This document shows, one piece after another, positions 7,493 to 14,667 of a DNA stretch of 21,064 nt (within the stretch, counting starts at the first letter, position 1; the number at the start of each line of letters is the position of its first letter). This DNA is from Pirellulales bacterium (GTDB taxonomy: Bacteria; Planctomycetota; Planctomycetia; Pirellulales; JAICIG01), in the NCBI GenBank assembly GCA_025924495.1, contig JAICIG010000085.1, positions 1-21,064 on the forward strand, written 5' to 3'. Under the pieces are notes generated by a model. It ran no database searches, had not been told where the DNA came from, and was given only the letters and a program-made list of their open reading frames with translations. Made by a program: the position numbers and the translations under genes.

Positions 7493-8254
7493 ATGATGTC
7501 TAGGACTTTTGGAATCATTCAGGTCCGCCCAGGGGATCAGTGCTTGCGAGATAAGCTCTCGCGCAAGTTGGGTGGTCGTTCTCTCTTAGAAGTGGTGGTT
7601 CGCCGCGTCACCGAATGCCAGCAACTCGACGGCGTGGCCGTCGTCTTGGGCGCTGGAGCGGAAGACGCCGAACTGGCCGATCTGGTGCCGCCCGACGTGC
7701 TGCTGCATGTCAGCGATCGGCCCGACATGCTTGGCCGATTCGTCTCGGCCGCAGCGGCTTTCGGCGCCGATGCCGTAGTCAGAGTGTGCGCTGAACATCC
7801 TTTCGTTGATCCCTTTTTAATCGACCGCCTGGCCACGACCGCCGAAGCTCATCCGCACTGCGACTACATTGGGTTTTGCTCGCAAGCCGGGCGACCATCG
7901 ATGTTGGCGGCGCTCGAATCGTTTGGCGAGTGGTGCCGCACCGACGCGCTGCGTCGCGCCGATCGCGAGGCGACGTTGCCGGCCGACCGGGAGCACGTGA
8001 CACGATACATTTGTTCGCATCCCGAACTCTTCCCGCTGCGGTTCATCACGGCGCCAGGCGAGTTGGAATGCGAGGGGCAGCGGCTGGCCTGGGACGGCGA
8101 AGAGGCTTGGGAGCACGCGCTGACCTTGCACGATGCCTTGGGGCATGAGCATGTAAACTGGCGCAAGCTGGCCGGGCTGCTGCACGGCGTGCCGGCTCGC
8201 GGGCATGAAGGCGCCGCCATCCTCGGCAAATCGGTCGCGCCGGCCGCCCCTTGA
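7493..8254 (+). CDS. SpsF/NeuA-like cytidylyltransferase, divergent active site
   Basis: About 253 residues from ATG 7493 (a second ATG follows at 7496; a TTG at 7463 is also open, but I prefer the ATG, with only a weak ACGGA before it). The order of elements matches SpsF-type nucleotidyltransferases: an N-terminal GIIQVRPGDQC...K loop, GRSLLEVVVRRV, the DRPDMLGRFVSAA segment and VVRVCAEHPFVDPFLID. These enzymes usually make a CMP-activated sugar. Key positions differ from the usual IQARMGSTRLPGK: the second Arg is Cys17 and the Pro is Arg19. The metal-binding Asp of the ADCPL-like motif is Glu101, followed by His102. Being next to neuB supports a role with an acidic sugar, but activity could be altered or lost. 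Confidence 0.75.
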   Translation: MMSRTFGIIQVRPGDQCLRDKLSRKLGGRSLLEVVVRRVTECQQLDGVAVVLGAGAEDAELADLVPPDVLLHVSDRPDMLGRFVSAAAAFGADAVVRVCAEHPFVDPFLIDRLATTAEAHPHCDYIGFCSQAGRPSMLAALESFGEWCRTDALRRADREATLPADREHVTRYICSHPELFPLRFITAPGELECEGQRLAWDGEEAWEHALTLHDALGHEHVNWRKLAGLLHGVPARGHEGAAILGKSVAPAAP

Positions 8255-8288
8255 GGCGGCACAGAGTACGCTACGACAAGCGGCTCGC

Positions 8289-8296
8289 GGAAAGGA
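8289..8296 (+). promoter_or_regulatory. Ribosome binding site of neuB
   Basis: GGAAAGGA lies 9 bases before ATG 8306 and supports that start. Confidence 0.6.
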
Positions 8297-8305
8297 TTCC
8301 GGCTC

Positions 8306-9358
8306 ATGAACGCAAATTCGATTCGTGTTGGCGAAAGCAGGGTAGTCGGCCCTGATGCGCCGGCCTTGATCGTGGCCGAGCTGGGCCAGAACCACAACGG
8401 CAGCCTTTCGTTAGCCGAAGACCTGATCGACGCCGCCGCCTGGGCGGGCGCCGACGCTGTCAAGCTGGTCAAGCGCGATTTGGAGAGCGAACTGTCGCGC
8501 GAGGCTCGCTATCGCCCCTACGACAGCCGGCACGCTTTTGGCCGCACCTATGGCGAGCATCGCCAGGCGTTGGAACTCACGGCAGCAGAACATCGCGCGT
8601 TGGCTGAGCGTGCCCGCGAGCATGAACTGGCGTACATCGCCACCGCGTGCGACGCGCCGAGCGCCGAACTGCTCGACGCGCTGGAAGTCGACGTGTTCAA
8701 AATCGCCTCGCGCGATCTGGCAAATCTGCCGCTGGTTGAGAATATCGCCCGTCGCGGCCGGCCCGCCTTTCTGTCGACTGGGATGTCGCGATTCGACGAG
8801 ATCGATGCCGCCGTAGCGATCCTGCGCCAGGCCAACTGCGAGTTTGCCATTTTTCAATGCACGTCGCTTTACCCGACGCCTGCGGATCAGGTGCATTTGC
8901 GCAGCCTGCCCGAGCTGGGTCGCCGCTATGCGGCGCCGGTCGGCTTTTCCGATCATACGGCGGGAACTTTGCTTGCCCCGGTGGCCGTCGCGCTGGGGGC
9001 GTGTGTGGTCGAGAAACATTTCACGCTCGATCGGCGTTTGAAGGGGACCGATCATGCCTGCTCCTTGGAGCCCGACGAACTTCGGCGGTTGATCGCCGAC
9101 GTGCGCCAAGTCGAGGCCGCGCTGGGGCGCGCCGACAAACCGCTGGCGCCTGGCGTTGAGACCGTCCGCGCGAAGCTCGGCCGCAGCCTGGTCACCCGTC
9201 TCGCGGTGCCCGCAGGCGCGCGTTTGGAGGCGCCGATGCTGGCGCTCAAGTGCCCCGGCGACGGCTTATCCTGGTTCGACCTGCAGACAATCGTAGGACG
9301 CACGCTAGCTCGCGATGTGGGAGCAAACGAGAAGCTTTGTTGGGATGACATCGCATGA
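8306..9358 (+). CDS. neuB: N-acetylneuraminate (nonulosonate) synthase family, NeuB
   Basis: A 350-residue cytosolic enzyme. It is expected to condense phosphoenolpyruvate with a hexosamine (ManNAc or a modified relative, possibly phosphorylated) to give a nine-carbon acidic sugar. Landmarks of the TIM-barrel domain are AELGQNHNG (24-32), FKIASRDL (131-138), STGM (157-160), CTSLYPTP (185-192), GFSDHT (213-218) and EKHFTLD (236-242). The C-terminal 60 residues form the SAF (antifreeze-like) domain. Length matches the family. One oddity is that the usual VK-F/L-Q segment reads VKLVKRDLE (52-60). It lies 51 bases after the cytidylyltransferase gene and is probably co-transcribed. The exact sugar (sialic, legionaminic or pseudaminic type) cannot be decided from sequence here. 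Confidence 0.9.
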   Translation: MNANSIRVGESRVVGPDAPALIVAELGQNHNGSLSLAEDLIDAAAWAGADAVKLVKRDLESELSREARYRPYDSRHAFGRTYGEHRQALELTAAEHRALAERAREHELAYIATACDAPSAELLDALEVDVFKIASRDLANLPLVENIARRGRPAFLSTGMSRFDEIDAAVAILRQANCEFAIFQCTSLYPTPADQVHLRSLPELGRRYAAPVGFSDHTAGTLLAPVAVALGACVVEKHFTLDRRLKGTDHACSLEPDELRRLIADVRQVEAALGRADKPLAPGVETVRAKLGRSLVTRLAVPAGARLEAPMLALKCPGDGLSWFDLQTIVGRTLARDVGANEKLCWDDIA

Positions 9359-9481
9359 GACCCCGAATCCGAACCACGACCGCCAATAGTGCAAGCCGCG
9401 AGGCGGGTTCTGCCTCCGCTCAAACGGCAAACCGTATCTTGCCGGCAGGCATTGTGATCCATTGCCGCTTTCGAGAGCGAC

Positions 9482-9510
9482 GCCGCGGCCGATCGCTGCA
9501 TCGCCGCGGC
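9482..9510 (+). other. Strong hairpin between neuB and the HAD gene
   Basis: GCCGCGGCCGAT (9482-9493), loop CGCTGC, and ATCGCCGCGGC (9500-9510) form an 11-bp stem with a single bulged C. No T-run follows. It lies in the 201-base gap between neuB (stop 9358) and the HAD gene (start 9560), and may separate two transcripts or protect a processed RNA end. The rest of the gap shows no gene. Confidence 0.45.
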
Positions 9511-9559
9511 TGACGCGCGCCGCTCGCTTCCCGCCACCTTCCCTCCCAGGGTTCGCCAG

Positions 9560-10285
9560 ATGATCGACGCCTTACATTGTTTCGGACCGGTGCAGGGGTT
9601 GTTGTTCGACATGGGCGACGTGCTCTACGACGCCACGCTTTGGCGGCGCTGGCTGCTCAAGTTGCTGCAGCGAATGGGGCTGCACACGCAATACCGCACC
9701 TTCTTTAAGATTTGGGATGTCGAATTCTTGAACGAGGTGCATTGCGGGCGCCGCGAATATAGCGAGGCATTTCAAGCATTCTTGCTCTCCGCTGGCTTGT
9801 CACGCGGGCAGATCGACGAGGTGGAGGCGGCCAGCCAAGCGCGCAAACGCGAATTGGAAGACAAGGTGCGACCATTCCCCGGCGTGCGAGCCACGCTCGA
9901 CCGGTTGCACGGCGCGGGCATTGTGCTGGGGGTATTGAGCGATTCGGAAAGTACGGCCGAGGCGTTGCAAGCGCGGCTGGTCGGCCTAGGCATCGGCCGC
10001 TATTTCTCGGCGATTGTCTCCTCGATCGACTTGGAGCGGACGAAGCCGGATCCAGTATGCTACCGGGCGGCGCTGGCGGCGATGGGCTTGAACGCCAGTC
10101 AGGCCGTCTTCGTCGGTCACGATGCCGAGGAATTGCTCGGCGCTCGGGCGATTGGCATGCGCACGTTGGCCTTCAATCATGAACTCGGCGCACCGGCCGA
10201 CCGATATCTTTCCCGCTTCGAGGATCTGCTGCAGCTCACCGATCGCCGCACGGTGCGCGCGCCGGCGAAGATTGGAGCCGCGTAG
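9560..10285 (+). CDS. HAD-family hydrolase (phosphatase)
   Basis: A 241-residue HAD subfamily I protein. Motif I is LLFDMGDVLYD with nucleophile D17; the usual second Asp (+2) is Gly19, as in YihX-like members. Motif II is VLGVLSDSE, motif III is the lysine of ERTKPDP, and motif IV is AVFVGHDAEELLGARAIGM, where His replaces the more common Asp (GDD/GDS). An alpha-helical cap fits between motifs I and II. In a cluster with neuB, a natural guess is dephosphorylation of a sugar phosphate such as a 9-phosphate nonulosonate, but this is inference from context. AGGG lies about 9 bases before ATG. The stop codon directly abuts the next gene's ATG (TAG-ATG). Confidence 0.85.
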   Translation: MIDALHCFGPVQGLLFDMGDVLYDATLWRRWLLKLLQRMGLHTQYRTFFKIWDVEFLNEVHCGRREYSEAFQAFLLSAGLSRGQIDEVEAASQARKRELEDKVRPFPGVRATLDRLHGAGIVLGVLSDSESTAEALQARLVGLGIGRYFSAIVSSIDLERTKPDPVCYRAALAAMGLNASQAVFVGHDAEELLGARAIGMRTLAFNHELGAPADRYLSRFEDLLQLTDRRTVRAPAKIGAA

Positions 10286-12064
10286 ATGTTAGTCTTCGCA
10301 CGGCACGCTCTAGCCGAATTGGACTTGCCCGGGGGGCGCGCCGCCTTGCTGCTGGAAGGCCATTGGCCCGCGGAAGCCGCCGGCCCGCAGCGCTGTTCGC
10401 TGGATGAGGCGATCGATGCGCGCCATGCATGGATCGAAAAATGGGCCGCCGACCAGGCCGAGGCATTGGGACGGCCCGAAAGCGGGCAACGATTCTTTTC
10501 GACGCCCGATTCGGGCGCAACGCCGTCCGCTAACATCGCTTATTTGAATGCCTTGGGGCTTCGTTATTACCTGGTTCGATTGCTGCGCGTGGTGGCTTTC
10601 TTCAATGAGGCTGTCGTTGCGAGCCCCGAAGAGTCGATCGAACTACATGCGACCCGCGGCCGGGATGACGACTACGCCGATCTGCTCCGTCAGATCGCCT
10701 TGGCGCGCGGAGCCATGTTCCAAGTGCATTGGCACGAAGCGGAGTGTCAATCGCCGCCTCAGCGCGCTCGTGCCAGGCCGTGGCGTCGTTGGGCAGCCCG
10801 GGCCGACGATTTGTTGCAGCCGTCGCTGTCTTCGGAAAGCGGGCCGCGCGTCGTCTTGTGCGGCAATCCGCGAATTCTCGATCCCGTCTGCCAGTCGCTC
10901 GTTGACCGGGGCTGCCAGGTGTGGTGGCTGTACGAGCACTTCGCGGTGCGGTCATGGTGGAAGTGGCGACGCAAAGGCGTGAGACAGTTGGTGTGCGATC
11001 GTCAAATCGGCCGCACCGAACGCTTTAACGATGGCGGCGGAGTCGGCGCCCTCGTCGTGGACGCGATTGATTTAAGTCCAGTCGTGGAGCGCTGGCTGGC
11101 GCGGCAGGCGGCCCAAGCGGGCGATCGACAGTCGCGCCTCGTGGCCCAAATCGACGAACATTTCCGCGCGGTCGAGCCGACCGCGCTTGTGCTCGATGAA
11201 GATGCGACGCCTCTCAAGCGGGCCGCCACGGCGCTGGCCCGGCAACATCGAGCGCGCAGCGTCGTCGTTCAGCACGGGGCGCCTTGCGGCCAATTCGGAT
11301 TTGCACCGCTGGCCGCCGATCACTTTTGCGCCTGGGGCGCTTCGTCGCGCGAGCAACTGCTGGCCTGGGGCGCGCCGCCCGAACGAGTCCACGAGACCGG
11401 CTGGCCCCGGCTAGAGGAGCGCTTGATGCAGTGGCGAGCGAAAGTTGCGTCGCGCCGCACGGCCGACTCGCCCAAAATCCTGCTCTTGGCAACGATGCCT
11501 CCCAAAGACCATCGTCCCGACGGACCAATCTTCCACCTCACGCGGCACACGCACGACCGCATGCTCGACACAGCGTTTTCCGTGGTTGCGCGGTTGTCCG
11601 GCGCCAAGCTCGTCGTCAAATTTCACCCGCGCTGTGGCGATGCGACTGCATTTCAGCAAGCGGCAGAACGTCATCCGGCACTGCGGGCGGAACTGGTTCG
11701 CGCGGCCGATCTGGCGAAGCTTGTTGCGGCCAGCGACTGTGTGCTCAGTTGCGCCTCGACCTCGGGTATCGAGGCGGCGTTGATGGGCGCTCCCGTCGTG
11801 CAGTTGTTGCCGGCTGGATCGGGCGACCTGTTGCCGGCAGAGCGCTGGGGAATGCTCGGGTCGGCGCGCGATGAACAAGAACTCGAAACGTTGGTAATTG
11901 CCGCGCTCAAACGCGGTTGGCAGGCGCCGGCTCACGTCGACCAGGTGCTGGGGAATCCTTGCCGCGCGGCGGCCGAGAAAGTCGCCGACGTCGTCTTGCA
12001 GCCCGAATTGACTGCGAGCGCCGTCGCCGAGGGATGCAACGCCGCCGACGCCGCTGACAGGTAG
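10286..12064 (+). CDS. GT-B-like glycosyltransferase / capsule-type transferase
   Basis: A 592-residue protein with a poorly recognisable N-terminal 190 residues followed by a GT-B-like C-terminal half. That half has an N-lobe with GPRVVLCGNPRIL and LVLDEDATPLKRAA, then SVVVQHGAPCG (about 325), a KFHPRCGD segment (about 445) and the acceptor/nucleotide-lobe motif SCASTSGIEAALMGAPVVQL (about 488-507). This pattern is shared by capsule polysaccharide, CDP-glycerol and UDP-GlcNAc 2-epimerase-like families. No transmembrane segment is evident. It is tightly packed between the HAD and flippase genes. A role in transferring the CMP-activated acidic sugar or another unit to a lipid-linked glycan is plausible, but donor and acceptor cannot be named. 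Confidence 0.7.
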   Translation: MLVFARHALAELDLPGGRAALLLEGHWPAEAAGPQRCSLDEAIDARHAWIEKWAADQAEALGRPESGQRFFSTPDSGATPSANIAYLNALGLRYYLVRLLRVVAFFNEAVVASPEESIELHATRGRDDDYADLLRQIALARGAMFQVHWHEAECQSPPQRARARPWRRWAARADDLLQPSLSSESGPRVVLCGNPRILDPVCQSLVDRGCQVWWLYEHFAVRSWWKWRRKGVRQLVCDRQIGRTERFNDGGGVGALVVDAIDLSPVVERWLARQAAQAGDRQSRLVAQIDEHFRAVEPTALVLDEDATPLKRAATALARQHRARSVVVQHGAPCGQFGFAPLAADHFCAWGASSREQLLAWGAPPERVHETGWPRLEERLMQWRAKVASRRTADSPKILLLATMPPKDHRPDGPIFHLTRHTHDRMLDTAFSVVARLSGAKLVVKFHPRCGDATAFQQAAERHPALRAELVRAADLAKLVAASDCVLSCASTSGIEAALMGAPVVQLLPAGSGDLLPAERWGMLGSARDEQELETLVIAALKRGWQAPAHVDQVLGNPCRAAAEKVADVVLQPELTASAVAEGCNAADAADR

Positions 12065-12070
12065 TTGCTG

Positions 12071-13609
12071 ATGTCCATTTGCGCAGAGCCGACGCCGCAG
12101 ATCGCCGCGCGAGTCCAAGCGGCTCCGGTTACCGGATGGCGCAAAATGATCGCCGATTCGCTCCTGGTCAGCGCGGCCACGATCGGTTGCCAGGCCCTTG
12201 GAGTCGCCATCAGCTTGCTGCTGCGCTTCGCGCTCGACCCAGCGCAGATGGGTGTCTGGCAGGCGCTCAAGCTGTTCCTGGGTTATGCCAATTATGCGAA
12301 CCTGGGCATCAGCAAAGGCGCCGCGCGCGAGTTGACGGTGGCTCTCGGAAGAGGCAACGCAGCAGCAGCGAAGCATGGATTGAATCTTGCCTTTACGGTC
12401 AACACGTTGAGCAGCTGCGTTTATGGCGGCATCTTGGCTTGTGCTGCACTGTGGATTGGAAGCTCGGGCGGAAGTCTGTGGCAAAATGCCTGGAGCGTCG
12501 GATTGTTGGCGTTGGCCGTACTGGTCGTCGTTCAGCGGCACGTGACGTTTCATGTGACGATCTTGCGCTGCCGGCAAGCATTTGCCGTCACGTCGCAACT
12601 CTCGATCTTGGAAGCGGCGCTGACGCTCGCCGTTGCCGCGGCCGGCGCCTGGCTGTGGGGATTGAATGGCTTGTACGCCGGAACTTTGTGCGTGCTGCTC
12701 GCCTCGTGGGCCTTTTTGCAGTTCCAAGGCGCCGAGCGATTCGCGTGGGCATGGGACCGCAAGGAAATCGGCCGTTTGATCGGCATCGGCGGCCCCGTGT
12801 TGTTGGCCGGAGTCGCGACCGGTTTGTTCCAATCCATCGACAAGCTGATGATCCTGGCCTGTTCGGCCGATCGTGAGTATGAGCTGGGATGTTATTCGCT
12901 GTCGCTGCTTGTCAGCGGTCAACTCTACGGCCTGGCGAACATGCTTTCGGTCGTGATGGGGCCGCGCTACGGCGAACTCTACGGATCGAGCGGCCAGCGC
13001 GGTCGCGTGGCGCTCGTCGCCGCGCGAGCCAGCGAACTGCAAGCCTGCGTTTTGTCGCTACTTGGCGGCCTGGCGATTGTGGCGGCGACGCCCCTCTTAA
13101 GCCGGCTGTTTCCCAATTATCGCCTGGGCGCAGCGCCGGCACTGTGGCTGACGCCTGGCGCCGTCGCGCTCGGGTTGAGCTTGCCTGCCAGCCAGTACCT
13201 GGTGGCCGTCTATCGCGAACGCTGGTCTCTCTGGGCGGTACTGTTTGCGCTGGCGATGGCCGCGGGCGGGAACTACGTAGCGCTGCGTAGCGGCTATGGC
13301 CTGGTTGGCGTGGCCGTTGCCACCTCGGCGGCGAACCTGATTTACCTGGCATTGATCATTGGCATCTCGATCTGGAGCGAAATTGGTCCGCGAGAACGGC
13401 TACGATATCTGACCGCCATCATGCTCGTTTTGGCGCCGGTGCTCGGGCTGGCCGCGGTCTTGGAGTGGGCCTGGCCAGGTGCGCAGTGCGGGGCGAGCAC
13501 GGTTGCGATGAAGTCGATCAGCGTGTTCGCCGTCTGGGCCGTCGCAGCGGCCATCGGCTGGACTCGAGGAGGATGGCGCACGATCTGGCGAGAGGAACGC
13601 CGCCGATGA
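12071..13609 (+). CDS. Wzx-type polysaccharide flippase (MOP superfamily)
   Basis: About 512 residues from ATG 12071; an in-frame TTG at 12065 directly follows the previous stop but lacks a site, whereas AGG lies about 9 bases before the ATG. The protein is nearly all hydrophobic segments (about 12-14 helices). The N-terminal pattern DSLLVSAATIGCQALGVAIS and LGYANYANLGISKGAARELTVALGRG is typical of oligosaccharide flippases of the Wzx/RfbX group. Such proteins move undecaprenyl-linked sugar units across the inner membrane. It follows the glycosyltransferase gene by 6 bases and overlaps the next gene by four (ATGA), indicating one operon. Confidence 0.85.
   Translation: MSICAEPTPQIAARVQAAPVTGWRKMIADSLLVSAATIGCQALGVAISLLLRFALDPAQMGVWQALKLFLGYANYANLGISKGAARELTVALGRGNAAAAKHGLNLAFTVNTLSSCVYGGILACAALWIGSSGGSLWQNAWSVGLLALAVLVVVQRHVTFHVTILRCRQAFAVTSQLSILEAALTLAVAAAGAWLWGLNGLYAGTLCVLLASWAFLQFQGAERFAWAWDRKEIGRLIGIGGPVLLAGVATGLFQSIDKLMILACSADREYELGCYSLSLLVSGQLYGLANMLSVVMGPRYGELYGSSGQRGRVALVAARASELQACVLSLLGGLAIVAATPLLSRLFPNYRLGAAPALWLTPGAVALGLSLPASQYLVAVYRERWSLWAVLFALAMAAGGNYVALRSGYGLVGVAVATSAANLIYLALIIGISIWSEIGPRERLRYLTAIMLVLAPVLGLAAVLEWAWPGAQCGASTVAMKSISVFAVWAVAAAIGWTRGGWRTIWREERRR
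13591..13596 (+). promoter_or_regulatory. Ribosome binding site deciding the CDP-alcohol transferase start
   Basis: AGAGGA ends 9 bases before ATG 13606. This favours the ATGA-overlap start over an upstream in-frame start at 13465 that would overlap the flippase gene by 145 bases. Confidence 0.6.
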
Positions 13610-14478
13610 CGCGCTTGCCGCTGGCTGATCTCGAACGCCGCTGCCAGAAGACAGATTACCGCCAAGTCGGCAATTGGATGGCTCGACGCGTTAGTCGCCC
13701 CCTCGCGTTGCGCGTCACTTGGGTCGTACAGAACTGGGGGATTTCGGCCCATGCTGCGACCGCTCTGGCGGGGTTGTTGGCCCTCGGCGCCGCGATCAGC
13801 TTTGGCTGCGGCGCCATCGCCGGCTGGCTGGCGGCCGCCCTGCTGTTGCAACTTTGGTACTTGCTGGATCACGTCGACGGCCAGCTCGCCCGTCTGCACG
13901 GCGTTTCGTCGCTGGACGGCGTGCAACTCGACTATCTGATGCACCATGCCGTCAATTTACTTATTCCCTGGGGAGTTGGGTTTGGGCTTGCCGGTCCGCA
14001 ACGAGACCTGGCGTGGCTCGTGCTTGGCTTAGCCTGGAGCCTCGGACTGCTGCTGATCGGAATCATTAACGACACTCGCTATAAAGCGTTTATTGCTCGG
14101 CTGAAGGAGGTGGACGGCGAATTGTCGGTCGCCGGCGGCGGCAGCCGCTACGAGACATCGGGCCCGCGGTCGCATCGGCCGCTACGATTAGTGGTGCACA
14201 TGATCCGCAAGGCGTGTGAGATTCATGTGGTGATGAATGCATTAACCTTGGTGGCCGTCCTAGAATGGGTCCTCGATGATACGAGCCTGACGCTCGGTCG
14301 AGGATACTTAGTGTTGATGGCCCCGTTGTCGCTCATGCTCGCAGGCGCCAGCATCCTTCGTAGTCTGAGTCGCGGCGATTGCGAACGAGAGTTTGCCGCC
14401 TGGTATCGCGTGCCGAGCGGATGCAGCATGACCTTCGCCGCCGCACGCTGGAAAGTCGAGCCGGACGCAGCGGACTAA
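13606..14478 (+). CDS. CDP-alcohol phosphotransferase family membrane protein
   Basis: A 290-residue membrane protein with about six hydrophobic segments. The family signature D-x2-DG-x2-AR-x8-G-x3-D-x3-D is present at D88, D91-G92, A95-R96, G105 and D109. The final aspartate, usually the proposed catalytic base, is His113 (LDYLMHH). Enzymes of this family transfer a phospho-alcohol from a CDP-alcohol to a second alcohol at the membrane; phospholipid synthases are best known. Placed last in an operon with a flippase and glycosyltransferase, it could add a phospho-alcohol (for example an inositol or glycerol unit) to the glycan, but substrate is unknown. The chosen start gives the ATGA overlap with the flippase stop. 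Confidence 0.8.
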   Translation: MTRLPLADLERRCQKTDYRQVGNWMARRVSRPLALRVTWVVQNWGISAHAATALAGLLALGAAISFGCGAIAGWLAAALLLQLWYLLDHVDGQLARLHGVSSLDGVQLDYLMHHAVNLLIPWGVGFGLAGPQRDLAWLVLGLAWSLGLLLIGIINDTRYKAFIARLKEVDGELSVAGGGSRYETSGPRSHRPLRLVVHMIRKACEIHVVMNALTLVAVLEWVLDDTSLTLGRGYLVLMAPLSLMLAGASILRSLSRGDCEREFAAWYRVPSGCSMTFAAARWKVEPDAAD

Positions 14479-14554
14479 TGGCCCTCACGCCGGTTCATCG
14501 CTAGTTCCTTTCTCCCGGGGTCCTCTGCAGCATCGCCGTCCCGCTTTCAATTAA

Positions 14555-14581
14555 TTGTCTAGACAAGTATTGTCGAGACGA
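14555..14581 (+). promoter_or_regulatory. Tandem operator-like palindromes
   Basis: TTGTCTAGACAA (14555-14566) is a perfect 12-bp palindrome. TTGTCGAGACGA (14570-14581) is a near-copy sharing TTGTC-x-AGAC-x-A, 15 bases further on. The pattern resembles GntR/HutC-family sites such as the DasR site TGGTCTAGACCA. They overlap the antiporter promoter, as a repressor site would. Confidence 0.5.
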
Positions 14582-14587
14582 TATACT
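14560..14587 (+). promoter_or_regulatory. Promoter of the antiporter gene
   Basis: TAGACA (14560-14565, 5/6) is followed by 16 bases and TATACT (14582-14587, 5/6). Transcription would start near 14594, about 75 bases before ATG 14668. Confidence 0.5.
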
Positions 14588-14667
14588 CAGGCGGTCGGGC
14601 GCTCCATGGCGGAGAGAGCGCGTCTCTAGCATTCCACCCAGGTCAGCCTCGGCGAGAAACCACTGCG

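Noticed and set aside
11411..13042. A 543-codon open frame antisense to the glycosyltransferase and flippase genes
   Set aside because: Same reason: antisense shadow of real genes. It crosses two genes and has no recognisable domain.
13465..13605. Upstream start for the CDP-alcohol phosphotransferase
   Set aside because: It would overlap the flippase gene by 145 bases with Arg-rich sequence that looks like an out-of-frame shadow; ATG 13606 has a ribosome site and the ATGA overlap.
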